A DNA stretch of 64,000 bases from JAFECT01 sp964432415 (GCA_964432415.1 CAYSNW010000005.1:41457-105456); one strand, 5' to 3'; counted from the stretch's first letter, positions 50,658 to 59,719 are shown. Numbers and translations: made by a program. The notes: generated by a model not told the origin, from the letters alone.

Positions 50658-51704
50658 GTGACCCACGCCTGTATCCTGGGCCTCGCGGGGCCAAAGCTTT
50701 CCATCGCCGAGCGGGACTTCTTCCGGGACGTCGAGCCGTGGGGTTTCATCCTGTTCCGCAGGAATGTTGAGACACCGGATCAGGTGCGTGCGCTGGTCGC
50801 CGCGCTTCGCGAAAGCGTGGGGCGCGCCGACGCGCCGGTGCTGATCGACCAGGAGGGCGGGCGGGTCCAACGGCTGGGGCCGCCGCACTGGCCACGCTAT
50901 CCGGCCGGTCGCGCCTATCTGGAAGCCGCCGGCGGCGATCTGGAAAAGGCGCGGGGGCTGGTGCGCCTGGGCGCGCGGCTGATGGCCCACGACCTGAAAT
51001 CGCTCGGGATCAACGTCGACTGCGCTCCGGTGCTGGACACGCCCCAGCCGGGCGCCCACGACATCATCGGCGACCGCGCCTACGGGCTGGACCCGGCGAC
51101 CATCGCGGTCCTGGGTCGCGCGGCCTGCGAAGGCCTGATCGCGGGCGGGGTGCTGCCCGTGATCAAGCATATCCCCGGCCACGGCCGCGCCATGGCCGAC
51201 AGTCACCTGGACCTGCCGGTGGTCGACGCGCCCCGCGCGGCGCTGGAGAGCGTGGACTTCGCGCCGTTCCGCGCCTGCTCCGACATGCCCGCGGCCATGA
51301 CCGCGCACCTGGTCTTTCGGGCGTTGGACCGCAAACGGCCGGCCACCACGTCGAAAAAGGTGATCCGCACGATCCGCGAGGATCTGGGCTACGACGGCCT
51401 GATCATGACCGACGACCTGTCGATGAAGGCCCTGACCGGCTCGTTCGAGGCGCGCGCCTCGGCGTCGATCCGCGCGGGTTGCGACGTGGTCCTGCACTGC
51501 AACGGCGATCCGGCCGAGATGGCGGCGGTGGTCGCCGGCGCAGGCAAGCTGAAGAAGAGCGCCCGACGCCGGGCGGAGGCCGCGCTGGCGCGGCTGCCGA
51601 TGGACGTCGAACCTCTGGACCTGGACGAGGCGCGGGCTCGTTTCGTCAAGGCGTTCGGCGGGGAAGTGGCCAGGGCCAAGGCCGGGCCGAGGGTGGGGGA
51701 ATGA
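50658..51704 (+). CDS. nagZ: Beta-N-acetylhexosaminidase NagZ (GH3)
   Basis: 348 residues, GTG start. DQEGGRVQRLGPPHWPRYPAGRAYL, GINVDCAPVLD, KHIPGHGRAMADSHLDLPVV (NagZ catalytic His-Asp loop), and IMTDDLSMKAL (nucleophile Asp). Cytosolic release of GlcNAc from muropeptides in peptidoglycan recycling. Overlaps scpA by 4 nt (ATGA). Confidence 0.95.
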   Translation: MTHACILGLAGPKLSIAERDFFRDVEPWGFILFRRNVETPDQVRALVAALRESVGRADAPVLIDQEGGRVQRLGPPHWPRYPAGRAYLEAAGGDLEKARGLVRLGARLMAHDLKSLGINVDCAPVLDTPQPGAHDIIGDRAYGLDPATIAVLGRAACEGLIAGGVLPVIKHIPGHGRAMADSHLDLPVVDAPRAALESVDFAPFRACSDMPAAMTAHLVFRALDRKRPATTSKKVIRTIREDLGYDGLIMTDDLSMKALTGSFEARASASIRAGCDVVLHCNGDPAEMAAVVAGAGKLKKSARRRAEAALARLPMDVEPLDLDEARARFVKAFGGEVARAKAGPRVGE

Positions 51705-52525
51705 CCGACGCCTTCCAGCCCAACCTCGACTTCGAGGCGGCCGACAACGCCGCGGACGACGGCTACGCCCTGGTCGTCGACATCGACGGCTACGAAGGCC
51801 CGCTGCACGTGCTGCTGGCGCTCGCCCGCACCCAGAAGGTCGATCTGCTCAAGCTCTCGATCACCAAGCTGGCGGAACAGTACCTGGCCTTCGTGCACGA
51901 GGCGCGGCGGCGGCGGTTCTCGCTGGCGGCCGACTATCTGGTGATGGCCTCCTGGCTGGCCTACCTGAAGTCGCGCCTGCTGCTGCCCCGGCCTGAGCGC
52001 AAGCAGGGCGAGGAGCCGCCGGCCGAGGAAATGGCCGCCCAGCTGGCCTTCCGCCTGATGAAGCTGGAAGCCATGCGCAAGGCGGTGGAGGCTCTGAAGG
52101 TCCGCCCGCAACTGGGCCGCGACGTCTTCACCCGTGGCGATCCGCAGGAGATCGTCATCGTGCCGTCCCAGGAGATCGAGGCCAGCCTCTACGACCTGAT
52201 GACCGCCTACGTCAGCCAGCGCAAACGCGACATCCAGCGCCACTACAACCCCGGCCAGCGGGTCGAGGCCTATCCGCTGGAGGACGCGCGCGACCGCCTG
52301 AAATCCCTGCTGCCCAAGCTGGTGACCTGGACCTCGCTGCAGGGCGTGGCGCCCGAGGTCGAGGACCCGGACGGCCCCAGCCGCGCCTCGTTCCTGGCCT
52401 CGACGCTGTCGGCCAGCCTGGAGCTGGTCAAGGACGGCGCCATGGACGTGCGCCAGCTGGAAGCCTTCGCCGATCTGTACCTGCGCCGCCGCGAGGTGGG
52501 GCAACCCCTGGAGCTGACGCCGTGA
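51701..52525 (+). CDS. scpA: Segregation and condensation protein ScpA
   Basis: 274 residues from the ATG overlapping the nagZ stop. Kleisin: DGYEGPLHVLLALARTQKVDLLKLSITKLAEQYLAFV is the ScpA N-terminal winged region, RFSLAADYLVMASWLAYLKSRLLLP the central helices, C-terminal VRQLEAFADLYLRRREVGQ. Partners ScpB and SMC in chromosome condensation. Overlaps scpB by 4 nt. Confidence 0.95.
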   Translation: MTDAFQPNLDFEAADNAADDGYALVVDIDGYEGPLHVLLALARTQKVDLLKLSITKLAEQYLAFVHEARRRRFSLAADYLVMASWLAYLKSRLLLPRPERKQGEEPPAEEMAAQLAFRLMKLEAMRKAVEALKVRPQLGRDVFTRGDPQEIVIVPSQEIEASLYDLMTAYVSQRKRDIQRHYNPGQRVEAYPLEDARDRLKSLLPKLVTWTSLQGVAPEVEDPDGPSRASFLASTLSASLELVKDGAMDVRQLEAFADLYLRRREVGQPLELTP

Positions 52526-53175
52526 GCGACGCCGACACCACCGAACGCCAGGTCGAGGCGCTGCTGTTCGCGGCCGCCGGGCCATTGAGCGTGACAGATC
52601 TGGAGCGCCGCCTGCCGGAAGGCGCCGACGTGGCCGCCGCCCTGACCGCGCTGCGGGCCCGCTATGCCGAGCGCGGCGTGCAACTGGAGCAGGTGGCCGA
52701 CCGCTGGCGTTTTCACACGGCGCCCGACCTGGCCTCGCTGATGATCGAGGAGCGCGAGGATCCGCGCCGCCTGTCCAAGGCCGCGCTGGAGACCTTGGCG
52801 ATCATCGCCTACCACCAGCCGGTCACCCGCGCCGAGATCGAGTCCGTGCGCGGCGTCAGCCTGTCCAAGGGCACCCTGGACGTGCTGCTGGAGATGGGGT
52901 TCGTGCGCCTGCGCGGCCGCCGGCGCACACCGGGCCGCCCGGTGACCTACGGCACCACGGACGGCTTCCTGGAACACTTCGCCCTCGCCAACCTGATGGA
53001 CCTGCCCGGGATCGCGGAGATGAAGGCGGCGGGCCTGCTGGACATGTCGATCCCGGCCGGTTTCGACGTCCCCGACCCCAGCCATGCCTCCGCCGACGAG
53101 GATCCGATCGAACCCGGCGACGAGGAGACCCCAGAATTCCACCAGGACTTCCTGGGCGAGGTGGAAAAGGCTTAA
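52522..53175 (+). CDS. scpB: Segregation and condensation protein ScpB
   Basis: 217 residues, GTG start overlapping the scpA stop. RQVEALLFAAAGPLSVTDLERRL opens the winged-helix pair, LSKAALETLAIIAYHQPVTRAEIESVRGVSLSKGTLDVLLEMG is the ScpB core, and GRPVTYGTTDGFLEHFAL follows. Acidic C-terminal tail. Forms the SMC kleisin complex with ScpA. Confidence 0.95.
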   Translation: MSDADTTERQVEALLFAAAGPLSVTDLERRLPEGADVAAALTALRARYAERGVQLEQVADRWRFHTAPDLASLMIEEREDPRRLSKAALETLAIIAYHQPVTRAEIESVRGVSLSKGTLDVLLEMGFVRLRGRRRTPGRPVTYGTTDGFLEHFALANLMDLPGIAEMKAAGLLDMSIPAGFDVPDPSHASADEDPIEPGDEETPEFHQDFLGEVEKA

Positions 53176-53251
53176 CCCTGTCGGTCAGGCAAAGCTTAGG
53201 TTTTGGGCGCTAGATTGGGCCCATGTTCGAGCTCCTTGCCAGCCTCTTCCG

Positions 53252-54388
53252 CTACTGGAACGCACCCGTCCCCGGGTTTGAGTGAGGCTTAGGCCCGCTC
53301 GCGGCTTTCCACGCAGCCAGCACCGCAAGCTCACGGGCGCGGGGTATCCCCTTGTCGCTGCCGTTGACGCCGAAGTCGTAGCCCTGCGGCTTGCTGCGAT
53401 GCAGCCAGGCCAGCTCGTCGGCCATCAGGTCTGACAGCGGCCGCAGCTGCAGTCCCGCCGCCAGGGCCTTGCCCTGATCCACCTGCATGAAGCCCTTGCG
53501 CACGGCCCGCTTCAGCGGCCGATAGAGCGGCAGATCGGTCCAGGCCTGGACGTTCTGTTTCAGCAGGAAGTCGTCCGCCACCCAGGTCAGTTCCGCCCGA
53601 CCGCCCGACGCGGCGTTGAAGGCCTCCAGCACGCTACGCATGGTCTGGGGTTCGCGCGCCGGTCCGGCCACGTTCCAGGCGCCCGCCAGGCCTTGCTCGG
53701 CCAGGGCGACGGTGAAGGCGGCCACGTCCTTCACGTCGGTGAACTGAACCGGGTCGCTGCCGTCGCCGGGCGCCAGCACCGGCCCGCCGCGCGCGATGCG
53801 CTCCATCCAGAAGCGCAGGGTGTCGCTCTCCTGGCGCCAGCCGCCGATGATGTGGGAGCGCACCGACGAATAGCGCTCTGCAAAGAGCGCCGTCAGCGAC
53901 CGCTCGCTGCTGGCCTTGCCGAATTCGTACCAGGCCGCCTTGTCCGAGGCGTCGTCGAACAGGGGATCGGTCTCTACCGCCCCGACCTTGACCAGGTCCT
54001 TGTAGGCCACGATCGAAGAGACATAGACGCAGCGCCCGACCCGGTCGCGCAGCATCCGCCCCGTCGCCTCGGCCATGGCGGGGTCCGAGGGCCAGACATC
54101 GATCACCGCGTCCCAGGTCCGGCGCCCGGCCAGGGCCGACAGGTCGGGACGCTTCGGGTCACGGTCGCCGCGGAGCTTCTCGACCCCGGGAAACAGATCC
54201 GGATTGGTCCTGCCGCGGTTGAACAGGGTGAGGGTGTGGCCGCGCGCCAGGGCGTGCTCGACAATGGCCGGGCCCAAAAACGAGGTTCCGCCCAGGATCA
54301 GCAAGCGCTTGCCGCGCGCCGCCGCCAGGGCCGGGCCGGCAAGGGCGGTGGCGCCCAGGGCGCCCAGAAGATCGCGGCGTGAGGCCAT
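53252..54388 (-). CDS. NAD-dependent epimerase/dehydratase family protein, exported
   Basis: 378 residues with a Tat-like leader SRRDLLGALGATALAGPALA. Rossmann loop LLILGGTSFLGPAIVEHAL and FNRGRTNPD. The usual YxxxK is seen only as W-Y-E-F-G-K (SDKAAWYEFGKASSERS), a Tyr and Lys four apart. A short-chain-reductase-like nucleotide sugar enzyme in the periplasm would be odd. Sits between scpB and tatA on the opposite strand, breaking the block. Confidence 0.75.
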   Translation of the reverse strand: MASRRDLLGALGATALAGPALAAARGKRLLILGGTSFLGPAIVEHALARGHTLTLFNRGRTNPDLFPGVEKLRGDRDPKRPDLSALAGRRTWDAVIDVWPSDPAMAEATGRMLRDRVGRCVYVSSIVAYKDLVKVGAVETDPLFDDASDKAAWYEFGKASSERSLTALFAERYSSVRSHIIGGWRQESDTLRFWMERIARGGPVLAPGDGSDPVQFTDVKDVAAFTVALAEQGLAGAWNVAGPAREPQTMRSVLEAFNAASGGRAELTWVADDFLLKQNVQAWTDLPLYRPLKRAVRKGFMQVDQGKALAAGLQLRPLSDLMADELAWLHRSKPQGYDFGVNGSDKGIPRARELAVLAAWKAASGPKPHSNPGTGAFQ

Positions 54389-54400
54389 GCGTCACCACAT

Positions 54401-54415
54401 GCTAAGTCACTTAGC
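54401..54415. promoter_or_regulatory. Dyad between epimerase and tatA
   Basis: GCTAAGT-C-ACTTAGC, 7-nt perfect arms, 13 nt upstream of the minus-strand start. Candidate operator for the exported epimerase gene. Confidence 0.45.
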
Positions 54416-54548
54416 GGAAATCCTATCGCGCTTTTCCCACCAATCAAGGTCTGCGTCGCCGACGCATTGGCGCGAGGCGGGGCTTTCGCCTATATGATCG
54501 GCGACTCTTGAGGTTTGGCCGCCGACCGGCGGCATTGGAGACGTTTCG

Positions 54549-54770
54549 ATGGGCGCGCTCAGCCCCTGGCACCTGATCCTTATCGTCATCGTGCTGCTTC
54601 TGCTGTTCGGCGGTCGCGGCAAGCTGTCCGGCCTGATGGGCGACGCCGCCAAGGGCGTGAAAGCCTTCAAGGACGGCCTGAAGGACGAGGACGCGGTGAA
54701 GAACGACCCGTCCAACACCGGCAGCGCCCTGCCGCGCACGGACGCGGAAAAAGAAGACCTGAAGCGCTAA
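54549..54770 (+). CDS. tatA: Twin-arginine translocase subunit TatA
   Basis: 73 residues. Short N terminus, single transmembrane helix SPWHLILIVIVLLLLFGG, FG motif at the hinge, then an amphipathic helix KLSGLMGDAAKGVKAFKDG and an acidic tail. Forms the Tat pore with TatBC for folded proteins. First gene of tatABC. Confidence 0.95.
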   Translation: MGALSPWHLILIVIVLLLLFGGRGKLSGLMGDAAKGVKAFKDGLKDEDAVKNDPSNTGSALPRTDAEKEDLKR

Positions 54771-54800
54771 GGCGCCCCCAAGGCGAGAGGGCCTTCAAGC

Positions 54801-55259
54801 ATGCTGCCGGGAATGGGCGGCCTGGAATTCATCGTGATCGCGCTGCTGGCGCTGGTGGTGGTCGGTCCCAAGGACCTGCCCATCCTGCTCAGGCGGCTCG
54901 GCAAGATGACCGCCAAGGTCCGCAACATGGCCGACGAATTCCGCGCCAGCTTCGACGAGCTGGCGCGCCAGTCGGAGCTGGACGAACTGCGCCAGCAGGT
55001 CGAGGCCCTGCGCGCCGAACGCTTCACCGATCCGCTCAAGGCCGACATCGACGCCTCGATGCACGAGATCAACACGGCGGTGGAGCCCACGGCCTATCGC
55101 TATGACCCGATCGCGGGCGGGGACCTCACGCCGCCTGCGCAGACCACGCCGACTGTCACCGTGAAGAAGCCGCGCAAGCCGCGCGCCAAGGCCGGCCCCA
55201 CCGTTGCGGCTGCGCCGAAGCCGGCGCCCGCCCGCAAGCCCCGGAAGAAGACCCCGTGA
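54801..55259 (+). CDS. tatB: Twin-arginine translocase subunit TatB
   Basis: 152 residues. GGLEFIVIALLALVVVGPKDLP is the N-terminal TatB helix with the conserved Glu and GP hinge, then RRLGKMTAKVRNMADEFRASFDEL amphipathic helix and a Lys/Pro/Ala-rich tail. Signal receptor with TatC. Overlaps tatC by 4 nt. Confidence 0.95.
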   Translation: MLPGMGGLEFIVIALLALVVVGPKDLPILLRRLGKMTAKVRNMADEFRASFDELARQSELDELRQQVEALRAERFTDPLKADIDASMHEINTAVEPTAYRYDPIAGGDLTPPAQTTPTVTVKKPRKPRAKAGPTVAAAPKPAPARKPRKKTP

Positions 55260-56146
55260 GCGCGATCGACGACGACAGCGAGATCGAGGCGTCGCGCGCG
55301 CCGCTGCTCGATCACCTGGTAGAGCTGCGCAAGCGGCTGATCATCTGCATCGCCGCCCTGGTGGTCGGCTTCCTGGCCTGCTTCTTCGTCACCGACGAGA
55401 TCTTCAAGATCCTGTTCCGGCCCTACGCCATCGCCCACGAGGTGATGGCGGCCCAGACAAGCGGCGCCGCGCACAAGGACCCCTTCGCCCTGCTGATGGC
55501 GATCATCGACCTGCGCCACACGCCCGCGGCGACGCCCGAGAAGCTGCAGTTCATCTACACGGCGCCGCTCGAGATCTTCTTCTCCAAGATCAAGCTGGCC
55601 ATGTTCGGGGCCACCATCGTGGGCTTCCCGGTCCTTGCCTGGCAGGTCTACGCCTTCGTGGCGCCAGGCCTGTACAAGCGCGAGCGGCACGCCTTCCTGC
55701 CGTTCCTGATCGCCGCCCCGATCCTCTTCGCCATGGGCGCGGCCCTGGTCTATTTCGTGATGCTGCCGTTCATCCTGTGGTTCTCGCTGAACCAGGAGAT
55801 CTCGACGGCCACGATCCAGGTCCATCTGCTGCCCAAGATCAACGACTACATGGATCTGATCACCAAGCTGGTGATCGGCTTCGGCCTCTGTTTCCAGCTG
55901 CCGGTGGTGGTCACGCTCTGCGGCATGGCGGGCCTGATCTCGGCCCAGACCCTGGCCTCGGGGCGACGCTTCGCCCTGCTGGGCATCATCGTGATCTCGG
56001 CGATCGTCACGCCCCCGGACATGATCAGCCCGTTCCTTCTGGCCGTGCCGATCTACCTGCTCTACGAGGTCTCGATCTGGTGCGTGCGGTTGATAGAGAT
56101 GCGCCGCAAGACGGAAGACGCGGCCCAGGACATCGCGCCCGCCTGA
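55256..56146 (+). CDS. tatC: Twin-arginine translocase subunit TatC
   Basis: 296 residues, GTG start overlapping tatB. Six-helix TatC: LLDHLVELRKRLIICIAAL N-terminal motif, TAPLEIFFSKIKLAMFGATIVGFPVLAWQVYAFVAPGLYKRERHAF, and VISAIVTPPDMISPFLLAVPIYLLYEVSIW near the end. Binds twin-Arg signals. Its stop overlaps the next ATG (TGATG). Confidence 0.96.
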   Translation: MSAIDDDSEIEASRAPLLDHLVELRKRLIICIAALVVGFLACFFVTDEIFKILFRPYAIAHEVMAAQTSGAAHKDPFALLMAIIDLRHTPAATPEKLQFIYTAPLEIFFSKIKLAMFGATIVGFPVLAWQVYAFVAPGLYKRERHAFLPFLIAAPILFAMGAALVYFVMLPFILWFSLNQEISTATIQVHLLPKINDYMDLITKLVIGFGLCFQLPVVVTLCGMAGLISAQTLASGRRFALLGIIVISAIVTPPDMISPFLLAVPIYLLYEVSIWCVRLIEMRRKTEDAAQDIAPA

Positions 56147-56784
56147 TGGGGGCAGGGGCGCCCGACCCCGACCTGGTCCGGGGCTGGCTCAGCGCCCGAT
56201 CCGCCGCGCGCGGCCTTCCCCAGCCCGTGCCGGTGTCGGACGGATGGCGCGTCGACACGCGCTCGCCGCTCGAGCGCCGGCGCTACGTCTTCGCACGGCC
56301 GTCCCGGGGCCTTGAACGCCTGGCCCGGCGCATTTCCTGCCCGCACGTTCCCCTCAAGCTATTCGGCTCGCCTGAGGACCTGGCGCGGCTGCTGCCCGCG
56401 CGATGGCGGGTCGTGTCGGTGGGCTGGCTGATGACGTACGAGGGGACATGCGAGCCTCACGCCGTCCCAGACGGCTACGAGTTGCAGATCTCGACGATCG
56501 GGAGGGTGTCGAGCGCCCGCATCCTGACCCGGGAGGGCGAGCCTGCCGCCAGCGGCTTCGCGGCGGAATTCGCCGGGGTCTTCGTCTACGACCGCATCGT
56601 GACCGAGATGGCGCATCGGCGCAGGGGATTGGGCCGCGCCCTCATGGCGGCCCTGGGCGGCGAGCGCCGCTCGGCAGCCTCGCAACCGGTGCTGGCGGCG
56701 ACGGACGAGGGGAGGGCGCTCTACGAGGCGCTGGGATGGGCGGTGCGCTCGCCGCTCGCGACCGCGCTCGTCATTGCGGATTGA
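56146..56784 (+). CDS. GNAT family N-acetyltransferase
   Basis: 212 residues. ATG overlaps the tatC stop by one base. The acetyl-CoA signature is in the second half: FVYDRIVTEMAHRRRGLGRALMAALG (R/Q-x-x-G-x-G/A) and a final YEALGWAVRSPLATALVI. The first half is less conserved. Substrate unknown. Convergent with the Nramp-like gene (6 nt). Confidence 0.8.
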   Translation: MGAGAPDPDLVRGWLSARSAARGLPQPVPVSDGWRVDTRSPLERRRYVFARPSRGLERLARRISCPHVPLKLFGSPEDLARLLPARWRVVSVGWLMTYEGTCEPHAVPDGYELQISTIGRVSSARILTREGEPAASGFAAEFAGVFVYDRIVTEMAHRRRGLGRALMAALGGERRSAASQPVLAATDEGRALYEALGWAVRSPLATALVIAD

Positions 56785-56790
56785 GGCGCG

Positions 56791-58074
56791 TCAGGGGATC
56801 GAGAACACGCCCAGCGCCACCGCCGCGGCGGCCATCACGGCGGTCGCGAGCCAGCCCATGACGGCCTGCAGCTTCCCGACGACGAACTTCCCCATCAGGC
56901 TCTTCTTCGACACGATGATCATGGCCGCGACCATGATCAGGGGCGCCACCGCCCCGTTCAGCATGGCGGCCCAGACCAGGGCCTTGATCGGGTCCAGCCG
57001 GGTGAAGTCCAGCACCACGCCCAGCCCTGTGGCCACGGCGATCACGGCATAGAAGCCGACGGCCTCGCGCGCCGGGCGCGACAGGCCCTCGCGCCAGCCC
57101 ATGGCCTCGGCCACGGCGTAGGCGGCGGAGCCGGCCAGCACGGGAATGGCCAGCAGGCCGGTGCCGACGATGCCCAGGGCGAAGAGCAGGAAGGCGAAAT
57201 CCCCGGCGATGGGCCGAAGCGCGCTGGCCGCCTTGGACGCGCTGTCGATGTTGGTCACGCCGTGGGCGTGCAGGGTCACCGCCGAGGTCAGGATGATGAA
57301 GAAGGCCACCAGGTTGGAGAACACCATGCCGATGACCGTGTCCCAGCGGATGCGGCTGAGCTGGACCGGCGCCTCGTCCGGCGCGTCTTTGAGCGCGTGC
57401 TCGTCCTTGTGGTCGGTGATCTCCTCGACCTCCTGGGAGCTCTGCCAGAAGAACAGGTAGGGGCTGATCGTGGTGCCGAACAGCGCGACCACCATGCCCA
57501 TCGAAGGTTCGTCGAATTTGAACTCCGGCATCACCGTTCGGATGGCGACCTCGGCCCAGGGGACCTTCACCACCATGACCACGGCCACATAGGCCAGCAG
57601 CGCCAGGGTCAGCCACTTCAGCACCGGCACGTAGCGCTTGTAGGGCAGGAAGATCTCCAGCCCCAGCGAGATGAGCGCGAAGCCGATGGTGTACATGTGC
57701 GGGATCGGCTGCGGCACGACCAGGGCCAGGGCCTCGCCCATGGCCGAGATGTCGGCGGCGATATTGACCACATTGGCGAGGAGCAGGGCCAGGACCAGCA
57801 CCGCCACCAGCCAGCCGGGAAAGACGCTGCGCATGTTGGCCGCCAGGCCTTTGCCCGTGACCCGTCCGATGCGCGCCGCCACCGACTGGATGGCGATCAT
57901 CAGCGGCAGGGTCAGCACGATGCTCCACAGCATGTTCAGGCCGAACTGGCTGCCGGCCTGGGAGTAGGTGGCGATGCCGGACGGATCGTCGTCGGCCGCG
58001 CCGGTGATGATCCCGGGTCCGAGGCTCTCGGACAGGCGGTAGCGCTTCGGCTTTGCTGTCTCGGTGTCGCTCAC
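56791..58074 (-). CDS. Nramp-family divalent metal transporter, noncanonical site
   Basis: 427 residues, GTG start. About eleven helices. The TM1 metal motif is DPSG (in GAADDDPSGIATYSQAG), whereas canonical Nramp has DPGN. The TM6 position reads FGTTISPYLFFWQSSQEVEE instead of the MPH motif, so the Met ligand is missing. Such changes occur in Nramp-related transporters of altered selectivity. Substrate could be Mg or another ion (inference). Confidence 0.85.
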   Translation of the reverse strand: MSDTETAKPKRYRLSESLGPGIITGAADDDPSGIATYSQAGSQFGLNMLWSIVLTLPLMIAIQSVAARIGRVTGKGLAANMRSVFPGWLVAVLVLALLLANVVNIAADISAMGEALALVVPQPIPHMYTIGFALISLGLEIFLPYKRYVPVLKWLTLALLAYVAVVMVVKVPWAEVAIRTVMPEFKFDEPSMGMVVALFGTTISPYLFFWQSSQEVEEITDHKDEHALKDAPDEAPVQLSRIRWDTVIGMVFSNLVAFFIILTSAVTLHAHGVTNIDSASKAASALRPIAGDFAFLLFALGIVGTGLLAIPVLAGSAAYAVAEAMGWREGLSRPAREAVGFYAVIAVATGLGVVLDFTRLDPIKALVWAAMLNGAVAPLIMVAAMIIVSKKSLMGKFVVGKLQAVMGWLATAVMAAAAVALGVFSIP

Positions 58075-58224
58075 GCGGTCCCCCGATCTGTGGCGGTAAG
58101 TGTGGTCGATCCGCCGCGAGTGACAAGGCTTTGATCGGCTCGGGGTTCCCGGGGGTTTGCGTCCGGCGCGGCGCGCCTTAAACAGGCCCGCTCCCATTGG
58201 ACCCCAAGCCTCCGGCCACAGACC

Positions 58225-59514
58225 ATGCACGATATCCGCGCCCTCAGAGAGAACCCCGCCGCCTTCGTGCGCGGCTGGTCCTCCCGTGGCGTGGAGGATG
58301 CGCAGGCCGTGGTGGACGGCCTGCTCAGCCTGGACCAGCAGCTGCGCGCGGCCCAGACCGCCTTCCAGGAGGCCCAGGCTCGGCGCAACGAGGCGTCCAA
58401 GCTGATCGGCCAGGCCAAGACCAGGAAGGACGAGGCGGAGGCCCAGCGGCTGCTGGCCGAGGTCGATAGCCTGAAGGACATGATCCCGGCCAAGGCCGAG
58501 GAGGAAAAACGCCTGGGCGAGGAGTTGCGCGAGCGCTTGGCCTCGCTGGTCAACCTGCCCGCCGACGACACGCCCGAGGGCGCCGACGAGAGCGGCAACG
58601 TCAAGCAGGGCTCCTGGGGCCATCCGCGCGGGATCAATGCGCCCAAGGATCACGTCGACCTCGGCGAGGCGCTGGGCATGATGGACTTCGAGGCGGCCGC
58701 GCGCATGTCGGGCGCCCGTTTCACGGTTCTGAAGAGCGGCCTGGCGCGGCTGGAACGGGCCATCGGCCAGTTCATGCTCGACCTGCAGACCGGCGAGAAC
58801 GGCTACACCGAGGTGTCGCCGCCGCTCATGGTGCGCAGCGAGGCGATGTTCGGCACCGGCCAGCTTCCCAAGTTCGCCGAGGACCTGTTCCACACGACCG
58901 ACGATCGCTGGCTGATCCCCACCGCCGAGGTGTCGCTGACCAACATCGTGCGCGAGACCATTGTCGCGGAAGAGGAACTGCCGCTGCGCATGACCGCCCT
59001 GACGCCTTCGTTCCGGGCGGAGGCCGGTTCGGCGGGGCGCGACACGCGCGGCATGATCCGCCAGCACCAGTTCTACAAGGTGGAACTGGTCTCGATCACC
59101 ACGCCCGAGCAGTCGGAAGAGGAGCACCAGCGCATGGTCTCCTGCGCGGAGGCCGTGCTGAAGCGCCTGGAGCTGCCCTACCGGGTGATGCTGCTCTGCG
59201 CCGGCGACATGGGCTTCACTGCCCGCAAGACCTTCGATCTGGAGGTCTGGCTGCCGTCGCAGGCGACCTACCGCGAGATCAGCTCCTGCTCGAACTGCGG
59301 AGACTTCCAGGCCCGGCGCATGGACGCCCGGTGCCGCAAGACCGGGGAAAAGGGCACGCGTTTCGTCCACACCCTGAACGGTTCGGGCCTGGCGGTGGGC
59401 CGCACCCTGGTGGCGGTGATGGAGAACTACCAGGACGAGGGTGGAAAGATCGCCATCCCCAGCGTGTTGCAGCCCTATATGAACGGCATGACGCACATCG
59501 GGGGTGGGGAATGA
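58225..59514 (+). CDS. serS: Seryl-tRNA synthetase
   Basis: 429 residues. N-terminal coiled-coil arm (about 25-110, QLRAAQTAFQEAQARRNEASKLIGQAK), class II catalytic core with motif 2 RAEAGSAGRDTRGMIRQHQFYKVELV and motif 3 NGSGLAVGRTLVAVMENYQ. Charges tRNA-Ser. Precedes surE across a large palindrome. Confidence 0.96.
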   Translation: MHDIRALRENPAAFVRGWSSRGVEDAQAVVDGLLSLDQQLRAAQTAFQEAQARRNEASKLIGQAKTRKDEAEAQRLLAEVDSLKDMIPAKAEEEKRLGEELRERLASLVNLPADDTPEGADESGNVKQGSWGHPRGINAPKDHVDLGEALGMMDFEAAARMSGARFTVLKSGLARLERAIGQFMLDLQTGENGYTEVSPPLMVRSEAMFGTGQLPKFAEDLFHTTDDRWLIPTAEVSLTNIVRETIVAEEELPLRMTALTPSFRAEAGSAGRDTRGMIRQHQFYKVELVSITTPEQSEEEHQRMVSCAEAVLKRLELPYRVMLLCAGDMGFTARKTFDLEVWLPSQATYREISSCSNCGDFQARRMDARCRKTGEKGTRFVHTLNGSGLAVGRTLVAVMENYQDEGGKIAIPSVLQPYMNGMTHIGGGE

Positions 59515-59525
59515 TGAGAGTTCGC

Positions 59526-59703
59526 TTCCTTCCCCCCTCGAGGGGGAAGGTGGGGGCGCAGCCCTCGGATGGGGGGCCGCGCCGGCGATTGATGCGCTTG
59601 GCTCTCCGTCTCTGCGACTTTGGTCGCGGGACAACAGTGATTGTCGCGCTGCCCCCCATCCGGCTCCTGACGTCGCCACCTTCCCCCTCGAGGGGGGAAG
59701 GAA
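59526..59703. repeat. Large intergenic palindromic element with 28-nt arms (E)
   Basis: The 28 bases at 59526-59553 are the exact complement of 59676-59703; each arm centres on CTCGAG. GGATGGGGGGC (59587-adjacent copy at 59567-59577) pairs with GCCCCCCATCC at 59651-59661. A small GCGAC...GTCGC hairpin lies in the middle. Fills the serS-surE gap. Confidence 0.88.
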
Positions 59704-59719
59704 CCTTGGTGTTTGCCCT

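Noticed and set aside
59504..59719. N-terminal extension of SurE through repeat E
   Set aside because: The frame is open but reads through the palindrome; SurE homologues begin at the KILLTNDDG strand, encoded from 59720.
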